64,000 bases of DNA from Frigidibacter albus (lineage in GTDB: Bacteria; Pseudomonadota; Alphaproteobacteria; Rhodobacterales; Rhodobacteraceae): positions 62,001 to 126,000 of the forward strand of contig NZ_JAAAUC010000007.1 of the NCBI RefSeq assembly GCF_009908165.1, read 5' to 3'. A program made the translations under genes and the position numbers. This document shows, in pieces, positions 8,933-18,420 of this stretch. The stretch's first letter is position 1; each line of letters begins with the position of its first letter. The notes beneath the pieces were generated by a model that was given only the letters and a program-made list of their open reading frames with translations, was not told the DNA's origin and did not search any database.

Positions 8933-9594
8933 GCGCTCCGGCAGAGGTGGTCGCGGCGGGCTGGGGCCATCTGCCGTTCTTCGCGCGGGACTGGCCGGGG
9001 ATTGCCGCACGGCTGGCCTCTGAGCCGGGGCCGGTGCTGCCGCCCGAGGCGCAGCGGTTTGCCGCGCTGGCGCTGACGCCGGTGGAGGCGGTGCGGGTGG
9101 TGATCCTCGGGCAAGACCCCTACCCCACGCCCGGCCATGCCAACGGCCTCGCCTTCTCGGTTGCACCGGGGGTGGCGCTGCCGCGCTCGCTGGCGAATAT
9201 CTACCGCGAGATGGAAGGCGATATCGGCGCGCGCCCGGCGGATGGCGACCTGTCGCATTGGGCGCGGCAAGGGGTGCTGCTGCTGAACACGGCCCTGAGC
9301 GTGCCCGCCGGGGCGGCCGGGGCCCATGCGAAGTGGGGCTGGGACCGGCTGGCGGCCGAGGTACTGGCGGAGGTGTCGGCGCGGCGGCGGGCGGCCTTCC
9401 TGCTCTGGGGGGCCCATGCGCAGAAGGTGGGGGCGGCGATTGTGGCTCCGCCTGCGGGCGCGCATCTGCGGATCGAGACGGCGCATCCCTCGCCCCTCTC
9501 TGCGCGGCGGGGGTTCTTCGGGTCGCGCCCGTTCAGCCGCGTGAATGCTTGGCTGGCGGCGCAGGGGGAGGTGCCGGTGGACTGGGCGGGGTGA
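8929..9594 (+). CDS. ung: Uracil-DNA glycosylase, family 1
   Basis: Ung (221 residues) removes uracil from DNA to start base-excision repair. The water-activating motif GQDPYP occurs at 61-66 (catalytic Asp63), LLLNTALSV at about 117-125, and the minor-groove HPSPLS at 186-191. All family 1 hallmarks are present. Its ATG overlaps the trpD stop by 4 nt, so it is co-translated with tryptophan genes. No GAAC/GTTC SOS box is visible upstream. A 347-nt gap then separates it from trpC. Confidence 0.96.
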   Translation: MSAPAEVVAAGWGHLPFFARDWPGIAARLASEPGPVLPPEAQRFAALALTPVEAVRVVILGQDPYPTPGHANGLAFSVAPGVALPRSLANIYREMEGDIGARPADGDLSHWARQGVLLLNTALSVPAGAAGAHAKWGWDRLAAEVLAEVSARRRAAFLLWGAHAQKVGAAIVAPPAGAHLRIETAHPSPLSARRGFFGSRPFSRVNAWLAAQGEVPVDWAG

Positions 9595-9941
9595 AAGGCC
9601 GCGCCGAGTTCCGTGGCGTTCCTTCCGTTCCTTCCCTTGCCTTCCTTCCCTTGCCCGGAATCAAGGCGCCTTGGCGCCGCCGGGCAGCGCCCGCCTCCCG
9701 GCCCGGCCACGGGCCGGGCGTTCTTCGCGGAAATCCTCCACTGGAGGATTTCTTGTCGCTCATCACCCCCCTCGGGCGGGCGCTTTGCAACGTCAGCCCC
9801 TAGAAATCCTGGGGGGTATGTTGAACCATAAAGCGCCTAGGATTAGCGTTGCTCGCCCACCCGGCGGACAGGCGCAGCCCTCTGACAGTGGCTTGGCAAG
9901 CGCGACTTCCCAAGCCCTCCCCACCCGGCTATGAAAGCCCC
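9595..9941. other. 347-nt gap between ung and trpC, with hairpins
   Basis: I see no convincing gene. It holds a pyrimidine-rich tract built of CCTTCC-like repeats (about 9614-9657), a hairpin with GCCCGGCC / GGCCGGGC arms and a 3-nt loop (about 9701-9719), and the perfect palindrome at 9730-9752. The octamer GAAATCCT recurs at about 9801. These may end the trpG-trpD-ung transcript, and trpC probably has its own promoter here. Confidence 0.6.
9730..9752. repeat. Perfect 11-bp inverted repeat around one base
   Basis: GAAATCCTCCA at 9730-9740 and its exact complement TGGAGGATTTC at 9742-9752 flank a single C. As RNA it forms a 10-bp stem with a 3-nt loop. Lower GC than surroundings. It lies downstream of ung. 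It may be a transcript-end structure or a protein-binding palindrome. Confidence 0.7.
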
Positions 9942-10757
9942 ATGGATATTCTCGACAAGATCAAGCGCTACAAGCTGGATGAAATCGCCGCCGCCAAGGC
10001 GGCCCGTCCCCTTGCCGGAGTCGAGGAGGCCGCCCGCGCCGCGGACCCGCCGCGCGGCTTCGCGGCGGCGCTCGCTGCAGCCTCGGTCACCGGCTATGGC
10101 CTGATCGCCGAGATCAAGAAGGCCAGCCCCTCCAAGGGCCTGATCCGCGCCGATTTCGACCCGGCCTCGCTGGCGCGTGCCTATGCGGCGGGCGGGGCGA
10201 CCTGCCTTTCGGTGCTGACCGACAGCCCCTCCTTCCAGGGCGCGCCGGAGTTCCTGACCGCCGCCCGCACCGCCTGCGAGCTGCCCTGCCTGCGCAAGGA
10301 TTTCCTCTATGACACCTATCAGGTCGTCGAGGCTCGGGCCTGGGGCGGCGATTGCATCTTGATCATCATGGCCAGCGTGTCCGACATGCAGGCCGCCGAG
10401 CTGGAAGCCGCCGCGCAGGGCTGGGGCATGGATGTGCTGATCGAGGTGCATGACGAGGCAGAGCTGGACCGCGCGCTGGCGCTGCAATCCCCGCTGATCG
10501 GCGTCAACAACCGCAACCTCAAGACCTTCGAGGTGACGCTCGACACCACCCGCCGCCTTGCGCCGCGCCTGCCTGCCGACCGGCGGCTGGTCTGCGAAAG
10601 CGGGCTCTTCACCCCCGCCGATCTGGCGGAAATGGCCGAGGTCGGGGCGCGCAGCTTCCTCATCGGCGAAAGCCTGATGCGGCAGGCGGATGTGACGGCG
10701 GCAACCCGCGCGATCCTTGCCGCGCCGGTCCCGACACTGGCAGAGCCGCGGCCATGA
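9942..10757 (+). CDS. trpC: Indole-3-glycerol phosphate synthase
   Basis: TrpC has 271 residues and closes the indole ring to give indole-3-glycerol phosphate. The (beta/alpha)8 barrel shows the catalytic-lysine motif [10 protein letters not shown] (57-66), [12 protein letters not shown] and CESGL. The ATG at 9942 opens MDILDKI; upstream in-frame sequence lies in the hairpin region. It is not fused to TrpF. It overlaps moaC by 4 nt (ATGA), linking tryptophan to molybdenum cofactor genes. Confidence 0.96.
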   Translation: MDILDKIKRYKLDEIAAAKAARPLAGVEEAARAADPPRGFAAALAAASVTGYGLIAEIKKASPSKGLIRADFDPASLARAYAAGGATCLSVLTDSPSFQGAPEFLTAARTACELPCLRKDFLYDTYQVVEARAWGGDCILIIMASVSDMQAAELEAAAQGWGMDVLIEVHDEAELDRALALQSPLIGVNNRNLKTFEVTLDTTRRLAPRLPADRRLVCESGLFTPADLAEMAEVGARSFLIGESLMRQADVTAATRAILAAPVPTLAEPRP

Positions 10758-11230
10758 CCCTCACGCATTTCGATGCCGAGGGCCGGGCGCATATGGTCGA
10801 TGTCTCGGACAAGGCGGTGACGGACCGGGTCGCGGTGGCAACCGGCTGCGTGGTGATGGCGCCCGAGACGCTGGCGCTGGTGACCGCAGGCACTGCCAAG
10901 AAGGGCGACGTGCTGGGGGTCGCACGGCTGGCGGGGATCATGGCCGCCAAGAAGACCGCCGACCTGATCCCGCTCTGCCATCCGTTGCCGATCACGAAGG
11001 TCGCGGTGGAGTTGGAGGCGGACGAGGCCCTCCCCGGCATCCGCATAACCGCCACCGTCAAGACCACCGGCCAGACCGGGGTGGAGATGGAGGCGCTGAC
11101 GGCAGTGTCGGTCGCGGCGCTGACGGTCTACGACATGCTCAAGGCCGCCGAAAAATCCATGCGGATCGAAGGGTTGCGGGTCGTCCTTAAAGCAGGCGGC
11201 AAGTCCGGCACCTACGAGGCCGCCCCGTGA
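10754..11230 (+). CDS. moaC: Cyclic pyranopterin monophosphate synthase
   Basis: MoaC (158 residues) acts with MoaA to convert GTP to cyclic pyranopterin monophosphate, the first stage of molybdenum cofactor synthesis. Conserved elements are [18 protein letters not shown] (about 61-78) and [11 protein letters not shown] near residue 124-134, carrying the catalytic Asp and Lys. Full length. It overlaps trpC upstream and moeA downstream (GTGA), indicating a coupled operon. Confidence 0.96.
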   Translation: MTLTHFDAEGRAHMVDVSDKAVTDRVAVATGCVVMAPETLALVTAGTAKKGDVLGVARLAGIMAAKKTADLIPLCHPLPITKVAVELEADEALPGIRITATVKTTGQTGVEMEALTAVSVAALTVYDMLKAAEKSMRIEGLRVVLKAGGKSGTYEAAP

Positions 11231-12420
11231 TCACCCCCATGATCTCTGTCGCCGAAGCGCTCGCCCGGGTGCTGGCACTCGCGCCGCAGGCGGTGCCAGA
11301 GCAGGTCGCCCTGCGCGCCGCGGCCGGCCGGGTGCTGCTGTATCCGGCGCTGGCGCAGCGCGACCAGCCGCCCTTTGCCGCCTCGGCGATGGACGGCTAC
11401 GCGATCCGCGAGGCCGACCATGTCCCCGGCGCGGTGCTGGCCGTGGCCGGCGAGGCCGGCGCGGGGCATGGCTTTGCGGGCAGCCTCGCACCCGGCACTG
11501 CCGTGCGGATCTTCACCGGCGCGCCGGTGCCTGCGGGCGCGGAACGCGTGGTGCTGCAGGAGGACGTCAGCCGCGATGGGGGCCGCATCACCCTCGGCGA
11601 CAAGCTGGAAGCGCAGACCCATATCCGCCCGCAGGGCGCCGATTTCCGGGCGGGCGACGCCCTCGAAGCCCCGCGCCGCCTGCGTCCGGTGGAGCTGGCG
11701 CTGCTGGCCAGCATGAACCTGCCCGAAGTCTCGGTGGCGCGGCGGCCCGAGGTGGCGATCCTCGCCACCGGGGATGAGCTGGTGATGCCGGGCGAAGACC
11801 CCGGCCCCGACCAGATCATCGCCTCGAACAGCTTCGCGCTGGCAGCGATGGCCGAGGCCGCGGGCGCCAGGGTGCGGATGCTGCCCATCGCGCGCGACAG
11901 CGAGGCGAGCCTGCAGCAGGGATTCGCGCTGGCGGAGGGGGCGGATGTGATCGTCACCATTGGCGGCGCCTCGGTCGGGGACCATGATCTGGTGGGCAAG
12001 GTCGCGGCCGACCTGGGGATGGAGCGGGCCTTCTGGAAGATCGCCATGCGCCCCGGCAAGCCGCTGATGGCGGGCCGCTTGGGCGGCGCGGTGATGCTGG
12101 GGCTGCCGGGGAACCCGGTGTCGTCAATCGTCTGCGCGCATCTGTTCCTGCTGCCGCTGCTGGCGGCGATGCAGGGGCTGCCGGGGGTGGTGGCGACGCG
12201 GCGCGCGGTGCTGGCCGAGGATCTGCCGGCCAACGGCCCCCGCGCCCATTACATGCGGTCGCGGCTGGAGGCGGGCGATGGCCTGCCCCGGATCACGCCC
12301 TTTGCCAGCCAGGACAGCTCGCGCCTGCGGCTGCTGACCGAGGCCGTGGCGCTGCTGGTGCGGCCCGCCGAGGACGGGCCGCGAAAGGCGGGCGACGTGG
12401 CCCAGTACATCACGCTCTGA
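11227..12420 (+). CDS. moeA: Molybdopterin molybdenumtransferase
   Basis: MoeA (397 residues) inserts molybdate into adenylylated molybdopterin. It contains SAMDGYA near residue 55, [19 protein letters not shown] and the [11 protein letters not shown] / MRPGKP / LPGNPVSS series of the MoCF-binding domain. The GTG start overlapping the moaC stop is used; an ATG four codons in is an alternative. It is the last gene before the separate lexA promoter. Confidence 0.96.
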   Translation: MITPMISVAEALARVLALAPQAVPEQVALRAAAGRVLLYPALAQRDQPPFAASAMDGYAIREADHVPGAVLAVAGEAGAGHGFAGSLAPGTAVRIFTGAPVPAGAERVVLQEDVSRDGGRITLGDKLEAQTHIRPQGADFRAGDALEAPRRLRPVELALLASMNLPEVSVARRPEVAILATGDELVMPGEDPGPDQIIASNSFALAAMAEAAGARVRMLPIARDSEASLQQGFALAEGADVIVTIGGASVGDHDLVGKVAADLGMERAFWKIAMRPGKPLMAGRLGGAVMLGLPGNPVSSIVCAHLFLLPLLAAMQGLPGVVATRRAVLAEDLPANGPRAHYMRSRLEAGDGLPRITPFASQDSSRLRLLTEAVALLVRPAEDGPRKAGDVAQYITL

Positions 12421-12433
12421 TCCGCCGAAACCG

Positions 12434-12462
12434 TTGACACAAAACGGGAACGCGGTTAGAAC
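12434..12462 (+). promoter_or_regulatory. lexA promoter with SOS box between -35 and -10
   Basis: TTGACA at 12434-12439 and TAGAAC at 12457-12462 are separated by exactly 17 bp. The direct repeat GAAC-N7-GAAC, the alphaproteobacterial LexA site, lies at 12448-12462 and overlaps the -10 element. LexA bound here would block RNA polymerase, giving autoregulation. The start codon of lexA is 43 nt downstream. Confidence 0.88.
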
Positions 12463-12504
12463 ATTCGGGAAACGGGCCTGGCCCGGAACCGCGGGGGATA
12501 GGCG

Positions 12505-13218
12505 ATGCTGACGCGCAAGCAACTGGAACTGCTGGATTTCATCCAGAAACGGATGGACCATGACGGCGTTCCGCCCTCGTTCGACGAAATGAAGGAAGCG
12601 CTGGACCTGCGCTCCAAATCCGGCATCCACCGGCTGATCACGGCGCTGGAGGAGCGGGGCTTCATCCGCCGCCTTGCCCATCGCGCCCGCGCCATCGAGA
12701 TCGTGAAACTGCCCGAGGCGATGGAGCGCAGCCGCGCCGCCGCCGCGGCGGAGCCCCCCGCCTTCACCCCCCGCGTGATCGACGGCGACCGCGTGGACGC
12801 GCCCGCCGGGGCGATGGCGGTTGCGGTATTGCATTCGATAGAAGTGCCGGTGATGGGCCGCATCGCCGCCGGTGTGCCAATTGAAGCCATCTCCGAGGTG
12901 TCGCACCATATCGCCGTTCCGGGCTCGATGCTCTCGGGCCGCGGCCAGCATTACGCGCTCGAGGTGAAGGGCGATTCGATGATCGAGGCCGGGATCAACG
13001 ACGGCGACATCGTGGTGATCCGCGAACAGTCCACCGCCGAGAATGGCGATATCGTGGTGGCGCTGGTCGAGGGCGCCGAGGCGACGCTGAAGCGCTTCCG
13101 CCGCAAGGGTGGGATGATCGCGCTGGAAGCGGCGAACCCCGCCTATGAAACGCGGATGCTGCCCGACCATGCGGTGAAGGTGCAGGGCCGTCTGGTCGGG
13201 CTGATCCGCAGCTATTAA
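12505..13218 (+). CDS. lexA: LexA repressor, SOS response
   Basis: LexA (237 residues) represses SOS genes and self-cleaves when stimulated by RecA filaments. The winged-helix DNA-binding domain covers residues 1-65 ([20 protein letters not shown]). The predicted cleavage bond is A122-G123 in RIAAGVP. The catalytic pair is Ser158 (GDSM) and Lys196 (EATLKRF). The 30-residue Ala-rich linker is typical of alphaproteobacterial LexA. Its promoter carries a matching SOS box. It is convergent with the DUF6456 gene, six bases from stop to stop. Confidence 0.97.
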   Translation: MLTRKQLELLDFIQKRMDHDGVPPSFDEMKEALDLRSKSGIHRLITALEERGFIRRLAHRARAIEIVKLPEAMERSRAAAAAEPPAFTPRVIDGDRVDAPAGAMAVAVLHSIEVPVMGRIAAGVPIEAISEVSHHIAVPGSMLSGRGQHYALEVKGDSMIEAGINDGDIVVIREQSTAENGDIVVALVEGAEATLKRFRRKGGMIALEAANPAYETRMLPDHAVKVQGRLVGLIRSY

Positions 13219-13224
13219 GCGAGT

Positions 13225-14334
13225 TTAGCCGATCAGCGGCGAGGCCCCGCCATAGGTCTCGTCATAATGCCGCTTCAGCCGCATCAGCGCGATCCGCAGG
13301 ACGATCTTGCCTGACCGGGCCGACCAGCCCATCCGGCGCTCTGCCGTCTCCAGCCCCTCCAGATAGCAGCAGCAGCGCAGCGCCATGTCACCAAGGCCGG
13401 GGCCGAGGTCGCGCAGCGCCGCCGCCACCCGGTCGCGCGCCCGTCGCGGGCCCTCGGCCGGGCCACCCTCGGGCTGAAAGCTGCCGCGGTCGCCGCTGGT
13501 CAGGAAGCGGTCCCAGTTCTGCGCCACACGCGGCCCCATCTGCGCCAGTTCGAAATCCTCGCGCAGCCGCTCGGCAGCCGCCACCAGATCCGGCGTCAGG
13601 AACGGCTGGCCATCCTTCTCTCGCCGCCGGGCCAGCACCGCCAGCGGGCTTTCGGCAAGGTTGACCCGCAGCCGCCGCGGCTCGCCTCCCGACTCCGTCA
13701 CCGAGCGTTCAGCCCAGACCCGGTGCTGGTCGGCAAAGGGCTGCGGATCGAACCCCGCCTGCGCCTCGGCGAACCCGCCCGCCTCCTCCGCCAGCATCCG
13801 CTTCAGCGCCGCCCGCCCCGCCGCCGTGATCTCATAGATCGCGACGCGGCCCTGCTGGCGGGCGCAGGCGATCCAGTCCTTCAGCGCAAAAGCCTGCGCC
13901 GCGGTGCGGTCGGTCACAGCGATGCGCACTGCACCCTTCAGCACCGCCGCCTTCTCCATGTCGGGCGCGACCGCCAGGATCGCCCCCGGCTCGCACAGCC
14001 GGCGCAGCACCCGCCGCGCCTCGCGCAGAACGGTCTGCTCTTCGGATGCGGCGAGGGGGGAACGGATCGGGGCGCTCATCGGCGGGGTCTCCTTGACTGG
14101 GACAGGTTGGTGCGGGATGGGATGGCCGAGCCGCGACAGCGCCTCGTCCACCAAGGGGTCATCGCGGCGGTTCTCGATGCGCCGCACCCGGCGCAGGATC
14201 GTCGAGGCATGGCAGCCCTCGGCCCGCGCGATCTCGCGGATCGACTGGCCGCACTCGATATGCCGCAGATAGAGCCGCGCGCCATTTGGCAGCCAGGCGG
14301 GCATCGCCGAAGCGAGCTCCACGGTCATGGTCAT
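13225..14334 (-). CDS. DUF6456 helix-turn-helix protein
   Basis: The protein has 369 residues. The N-terminus carries a helix-turn-helix (about residues 28-50, SIREIARAEGCHASTILRRVRRIE). The C-terminal ~130 residues (WDRFLTSGDRG ... YGGASPLIG) form the DUF6456 domain, seen in Rhodobacterales. The function is not established; the HTH implies a transcription factor. The ATG at 14334 is preceded on its strand by GGGGGA at suitable spacing. A 5-bp inverted repeat CAACC-GTG-GGTTG at 14387-14399 upstream could be an operator. It is divergent from the DUF6477 gene, a pairing that suggests a shared role. Confidence 0.8.
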   Translation of the reverse strand: MTMTVELASAMPAWLPNGARLYLRHIECGQSIREIARAEGCHASTILRRVRRIENRRDDPLVDEALSRLGHPIPHQPVPVKETPPMSAPIRSPLAASEEQTVLREARRVLRRLCEPGAILAVAPDMEKAAVLKGAVRIAVTDRTAAQAFALKDWIACARQQGRVAIYEITAAGRAALKRMLAEEAGGFAEAQAGFDPQPFADQHRVWAERSVTESGGEPRRLRVNLAESPLAVLARRREKDGQPFLTPDLVAAAERLREDFELAQMGPRVAQNWDRFLTSGDRGSFQPEGGPAEGPRRARDRVAAALRDLGPGLGDMALRCCCYLEGLETAERRMGWSARSGKIVLRIALMRLKRHYDETYGGASPLIG

Positions 14335-14556
14335 GGTTTTCCCCCGTATCTGCTGCGGCTGCAACGCCGCAGGTCGTGAACGATTTCAACCGTGGGTTGC
14401 AATGGTTACCGGTTCGTTAATCTCCACAGGTCACAGCCATAATTGTTTCCAAAACATGAACACCAACCAAAACCAGCGAACGGGGACAGTGCAATTTCCG
14501 CAACGCCCCAGCAGGCTGCTGCATGGTCCCCCATCACCTTCAGAAAGGGACCAGAC

Positions 14557-14901
14557 ATGACCGGTGCAGCCATCCCCCCCGCCACTGACGCGACCACCCC
14601 CACCGCCCACCCGCTCGCCCTGCTGGTCACCGGGCTGCGCCGCCCGGCCCTGCTGATTCGCGCGGCGCGCGCAGGACTGGTGGAATACAACCGCAACCGC
14701 GACCTCAAGCGCTTGATGCGGCTGCCGCATCCGCCCGCGCCGGAACGGGCGCTGGATGCGCTGCTGACCGAGGAGGCGCTGCTGGAGGAGACGCGGAAGG
14801 CTGGCGATGGCCGCTATTCGGTGGCGCGGCATATCGAGGTGCTGATCGCGATGATGGCCGAGGTGCGGCTGCTGCCGCGCCCTGCCATCCCCGCCGCCTG
14901 A
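14557..14901 (+). CDS. DUF6477 family small protein
   Basis: This is a 114-residue cytoplasmic protein, rich in Arg and Leu (LIRAARAGLVEYNRNRDLKRLMR), ending in a helical segment VARHIEVLIAMMAEVR. It resembles the DUF6477 family of Rhodobacterales, of unknown function. An AAAGGGA ribosome-binding site precedes the ATG. It is divergent from the DUF6456 regulator across 222 nt that include an AT-richer stretch (14400-14470). Confidence 0.75.
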   Translation: MTGAAIPPATDATTPTAHPLALLVTGLRRPALLIRAARAGLVEYNRNRDLKRLMRLPHPPAPERALDALLTEEALLEETRKAGDGRYSVARHIEVLIAMMAEVRLLPRPAIPAA

Positions 14902-14975
14902 GCCAACTTCAGAACAGAATGCGAAAGGGCGCCCGCTGCGGCGCCCCTTCCATCGTTTCTTATTGTGCAACAAAT

Positions 14976-16517
14976 CTACAGGAAAGCGTCGGCCATCCCG
15001 GCCTTCTTCTGCGCGACATACGCGGCCAGCGCCTCTTCCACGGCCGGATCAATCGCCGGCTTCTGGTAATCCGCCAGCAGCTTCTTCACCCGCTCGGACG
15101 CCAGCGCCACGGTATCGCGCGCGCCCTCCTCCTCCCAGGTCTCGAAGGGTTTGTAGTCCAGCAGGTCGGTGCGCCAGAACGCGTCCTTGAAGTTCGCCTG
15201 CGTGTGTTCGCAGCCAAGATAATGCCCGCTCGGCCCCACCTCGCGGATCGCGTCCATCGCCTGTGCTTCCTCATCCATGCGCACCCCGGCGGCAAGGCGA
15301 TGCAGGATCCCCAGCTGATCGGCATCCATCACGAACTTCTCGTAGCTGGACACCAGCCCCCCCTCCAGCCAGCCGCAGGCATGCAGCATGAAGTTCACGC
15401 CCGACAGCAGGCCCATGTTCAGGCTATTGGCCGATTCGTAGGCCGCCTGCGCGTCGGGCAGCTTCGATCCGCAGAACGCCCCGGCGCTGCGATAGGGCAG
15501 CCCCAGCCGCCGCGCCAATTGCCCGGCGCCATAGGTGATGTGGCTGGCCTCGGGGGTTCCGAAGGTCGGCGCGCCCGAGTTCATGTCGATGGAAGTCACG
15601 AACGCCCCGAAGATCACCGGCGCGCCCTTGCGCACCAGCTGGCTGTAGGCGACCCCGGCCAGCACCTCGGCCAGAACCTGCGTCAGCGTCCCCGCCACCG
15701 ACACCGGCGCCATCGCCCCGCCGACGATGAAGGGCGAGATGATGCAGGCCTGATTTGCCTTCGCATAGACCTCCAGCGCGCCCATCATGATCCCGTCGAA
15801 GGTCATTGGCGAGTTGATGTTGATCAGGCTGGTCATCACCGTGTTCTGGTCGACGAACTCGGCGCCAAACAGGATCTTCGACATCTCGACCGAATCCGCC
15901 GCCCGGCTGGGCTCGGTGACAGAGCCCATGTAGGGCTTGTCGCTGAGCGTCATATGCGCGAACAGCATGTCCAGATGGCGCTTGTTCACCGGCACGTCGG
16001 TCGGCTCGCAGACGGTGCCGCCGGAATGGTGCAGCCATTTCGACATGTAGCCGAGTTTCACGAAGTTGTTGAAATCGGCCATCGTCGCATAGCGGCGACC
16101 GCCAGCCGCATCGCGCACGAAGGGCGGGCCATAGACCGGGGCCAGCACGAGGGACCGTCCGCCGATCTCCACCGTCCGCTCCGGGTTGCGCGCGTGCTGC
16201 ACGATCCGGCCCGGCGCGGTGGCGCAGAGCTGCCGCGCGAGGCCCCGCGGGATCCGCACCCGTTCGCCCTGCACATCCGCGCCCGCCGCGCGCCACAGTT
16301 CCAGCGCGCCGGGATTCTCGACGAAATTCACCCCGATCTCGGCCAGCACCGTCTCGGCATTGCGCTCGATGATCTCCAGCGCCTCCTCGTTCAGGATCTC
16401 GAGATTAGGAATGTTGCGTTCGATGAACCGCGCGGTCTCGAAATGCACCGCGCTGCGCTCTGCCCGCCGCGCCGCGCCGCCACCGCCCCGCGCCCGCCGT
16501 CCTGCCTGTTCATTCAT
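14976..16517 (-). CDS. MttB-family (trimethylamine methyltransferase-like) protein, non-pyrrolysine
   Basis: This 513-residue protein belongs to COG5598. Relatives demethylate quaternary amines such as glycine betaine, proline betaine or carnitine, passing the methyl group to a corrinoid protein. Visible signatures include [20 protein letters not shown] and [11 protein letters not shown]. No in-frame amber codon interrupts it, so unlike archaeal MttB it does not need pyrrolysine. Here it stands alone: no corrinoid protein, activator or second methyltransferase is adjacent. The substrate is unknown. Upstream 244 nt contains a reverse-oriented intergenic repeat and then divergent guaA. Confidence 0.85.
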   Translation of the reverse strand: MNEQAGRRARGGGGAARRAERSAVHFETARFIERNIPNLEILNEEALEIIERNAETVLAEIGVNFVENPGALELWRAAGADVQGERVRIPRGLARQLCATAPGRIVQHARNPERTVEIGGRSLVLAPVYGPPFVRDAAGGRRYATMADFNNFVKLGYMSKWLHHSGGTVCEPTDVPVNKRHLDMLFAHMTLSDKPYMGSVTEPSRAADSVEMSKILFGAEFVDQNTVMTSLININSPMTFDGIMMGALEVYAKANQACIISPFIVGGAMAPVSVAGTLTQVLAEVLAGVAYSQLVRKGAPVIFGAFVTSIDMNSGAPTFGTPEASHITYGAGQLARRLGLPYRSAGAFCGSKLPDAQAAYESANSLNMGLLSGVNFMLHACGWLEGGLVSSYEKFVMDADQLGILHRLAAGVRMDEEAQAMDAIREVGPSGHYLGCEHTQANFKDAFWRTDLLDYKPFETWEEEGARDTVALASERVKKLLADYQKPAIDPAVEEALAAYVAQKKAGMADAFL

Positions 16518-16633
16518 CGCACCAGTCCTCCATCACGGGCTTTGCCAACGGTTCTACTCCGATCCCGCGCCCTCCGGTGTCGGTTTCCGGCATCCGGCAC
16601 CAAAAAACGACATGCCTGCTCCGCCCGCTTCCC

Positions 16634-16694
16634 CTTTGCCTTTTCCAAATATCCCCGGGGGGAGGCCGAAGGCCCGGGGGGCAGGCAGCCCCCG
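16634..16694 (-). repeat. Intergenic GATATTT element, AAAAGGCAAAG-tail type (copy 3)
   Basis: On the minus strand it reads as a G/C-rich segment, GGGGATATTTGG, then AAAAGGCAAAG. The associated hairpin GGGGGC...GCCCCC is at 16676-16692. It lies between the divergently transcribed mttB-like gene and guaA, so it cannot simply be a terminator of either. Confidence 0.7.
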
Positions 16695-16761
16695 TCCGCG
16701 GCTGGCCAAAACACCGCGCGGGCCTCTTGCACGCCAGCGGGGAAGGCAATATTGCCCATCC

Positions 16762-18318
16762 ATGACCCAGCATGATCGCCTCCTCATCATCGACTTCGGA
16801 TCGCAAGTCACGCAGCTGATCGCCCGGCGCCTGCGCGAACTGAATGTCTATTGCGAAATCCATCCCTTCCAGAAGGTCACGGATGCCTTCCTGGCAGAGT
16901 TCGCGCCGCGCGCGGTGATCCTGTCGGGCGGGCCGGCCTCGGTCTTCGCGGAAGGCGCGCCGATGCCGCCTGCGGGCGTGTTCACCCTTGGCGTGCCGGT
17001 GCTTGGCATCTGCTACGGCCAGCAGGTGATGATGCATTGCCTAGGCGGCAAGGTGGAGCGTGGCCACAAGACCGCCGAATTCGGCCGCGCCTATGTGACG
17101 CCCGAGCCAGAGTCGCTGCCGCTGCTGGCGGGCTGGTTCGCGGAGGGGCGCGAGCAGGTGTGGATGAGCCATGGCGACCATGTCTCTGCCATCGCGCCGG
17201 GCTTCCGGGTGTTCGGCACCTCGCCCAACGCCCCCTTCGCCATCACCGCCGACCCGGACCGGCATTTCTACGCCGTGCAGTTCCACCCCGAGGTGCATCA
17301 CACCCCCAAGGGCGCGAAACTCTACGAGAATTTCGTGCGTCTGGCCGGCTTCAAGGGCGACTGGACGATGGACGCCTACCGCGATGAGGCGATCCGCAAG
17401 ATCCGGGAGCAGGTCGGCGACGCCAAGGTGATCTGCGGGTTGTCGGGCGGCGTCGATTCCTCGGTCGCGGCCGTGCTGATCCATGAGGCGATCGGCGACC
17501 AGCTGACCTGCGTCTTCGTCGACCATGGGCTGTTGCGGCTTGGCGAGGCGGAGCAGGTGCTTACCATGTTCCGCGACACCTACAACATCCCGCTGATCCA
17601 TGCCGACGAGTCGGAGCTGTTCCTGGGCGAGCTAGAGGGGGTCAGCGACCCCGAGGTCAAGCGCAAGACCATCGGACGCCTCTTCATCGACGTGTTCCAG
17701 AAGCACGCGCATGAGGTGGGCGGGGCCAGGTTCCTGGCCCAGGGCACCCTTTACCCCGACGTGATCGAATCGGTCAGCTTCTCGGGCGGGCCCTCGGTCA
17801 CCATCAAGTCGCACCACAATGTCGGCGGCCTGCCGGAAAAGATGGGGCTGAAGCTGGTCGAGCCGCTGCGCGAGCTGTTCAAGGACGAGGTCCGCGCTTT
17901 GGGCCGCGAGCTTGGCCTGCCCGAAAGCTTCATCGGCCGCCACCCCTTCCCCGGCCCCGGCCTTGCGATCCGCTGCCCCGGCGAGATCACCCGCGAAAAG
18001 CTGGAGATCCTGCGCCAGGCCGACGCGGTCTATATCGACCAGATCCGAAAGCATGGCCTCTACGATGAGATCTGGCAGGCTTTCGTTGCGATCCTGCCGG
18101 TCAAGACCGTCGGCGTGATGGGCGACGGGCGCACCTATGAATTTGCCTGCTCCTTGCGCGCCGTGACCTCGGTCGATGGCATGACGGCGGATTACTACCC
18201 TTTCACCCATGATTTCCTGGGCGAGACGGCAACGCGGATCATCAACGAGGTCCGCGGCATCAACCGGGTGATGTATGACATCACTTCGAAACCGCCGGGC
18301 ACCATCGAAATGGAATGA
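16762..18318 (+). CDS. guaA: GMP synthase (glutamine-hydrolysing)
   Basis: GuaA (518 residues) aminates XMP to GMP. The N-terminal amidotransferase domain has Cys84 in LGICYGQQ and the [10 protein letters not shown] His/Glu pair. The ATP-pyrophosphatase domain has the PP-loop SGGVDSS, and the C-terminal dimerisation domain ends in the family-invariant PPGTIEME. Full length. The ATG at 16762 opens [11 protein letters not shown]. It likely forms its own transcript. Confidence 0.98.
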   Translation: MTQHDRLLIIDFGSQVTQLIARRLRELNVYCEIHPFQKVTDAFLAEFAPRAVILSGGPASVFAEGAPMPPAGVFTLGVPVLGICYGQQVMMHCLGGKVERGHKTAEFGRAYVTPEPESLPLLAGWFAEGREQVWMSHGDHVSAIAPGFRVFGTSPNAPFAITADPDRHFYAVQFHPEVHHTPKGAKLYENFVRLAGFKGDWTMDAYRDEAIRKIREQVGDAKVICGLSGGVDSSVAAVLIHEAIGDQLTCVFVDHGLLRLGEAEQVLTMFRDTYNIPLIHADESELFLGELEGVSDPEVKRKTIGRLFIDVFQKHAHEVGGARFLAQGTLYPDVIESVSFSGGPSVTIKSHHNVGGLPEKMGLKLVEPLRELFKDEVRALGRELGLPESFIGRHPFPGPGLAIRCPGEITREKLEILRQADAVYIDQIRKHGLYDEIWQAFVAILPVKTVGVMGDGRTYEFACSLRAVTSVDGMTADYYPFTHDFLGETATRIINEVRGINRVMYDITSKPPGTIEME

Positions 18319-18322
18319 CCGC

Positions 18323-18347
18323 CCGCCGCTGCCCCCCGGGGCGGCGG
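18323..18347 (+). terminator. Candidate terminator after guaA
   Basis: CCGCCGC pairs with GCGGCGG around a C/G-rich loop, 4 nt after the guaA stop. The following TTGCC is not a good T tract, so intrinsic termination is uncertain. Confidence 0.4.
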
Positions 18348-18361
18348 TTGCCTGCGTAAAT

Positions 18362-18407
18362 AATGTTGACTCAGTCATCATTTTACGATCTTGATTGTGT
18401 CAACATT
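18362..18407. promoter_or_regulatory. Candidate MarR operator region
   Basis: Two nested symmetric sites precede the MarR-GNAT gene. TGACT-C-AGTCA is a perfect palindrome at 18367-18377. AATGTTGAC (18362-18370) is repeated inverted as GTCAACATT (18399-18407). The segment is far more AT-rich than its surroundings. Autorepression by the adjacent MarR domain is inferred. Confidence 0.55.
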
Positions 18408-18420
18408 CAGGAGCGGCAGC

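Noticed and set aside
14976-16517. Pyrrolysine-encoding amber codon in the MttB homologue
   Set aside because: No in-frame TAG occurs inside the gene; it reads through as a normal 513-residue protein, so it belongs to the non-pyrrolysine branch.
14919-16775. 618-codon plus-strand frame opposite the mttB-like gene
   Set aside because: Antisense to a strongly supported gene; residues are dominated by Arg, His and Gln with no domain signal.
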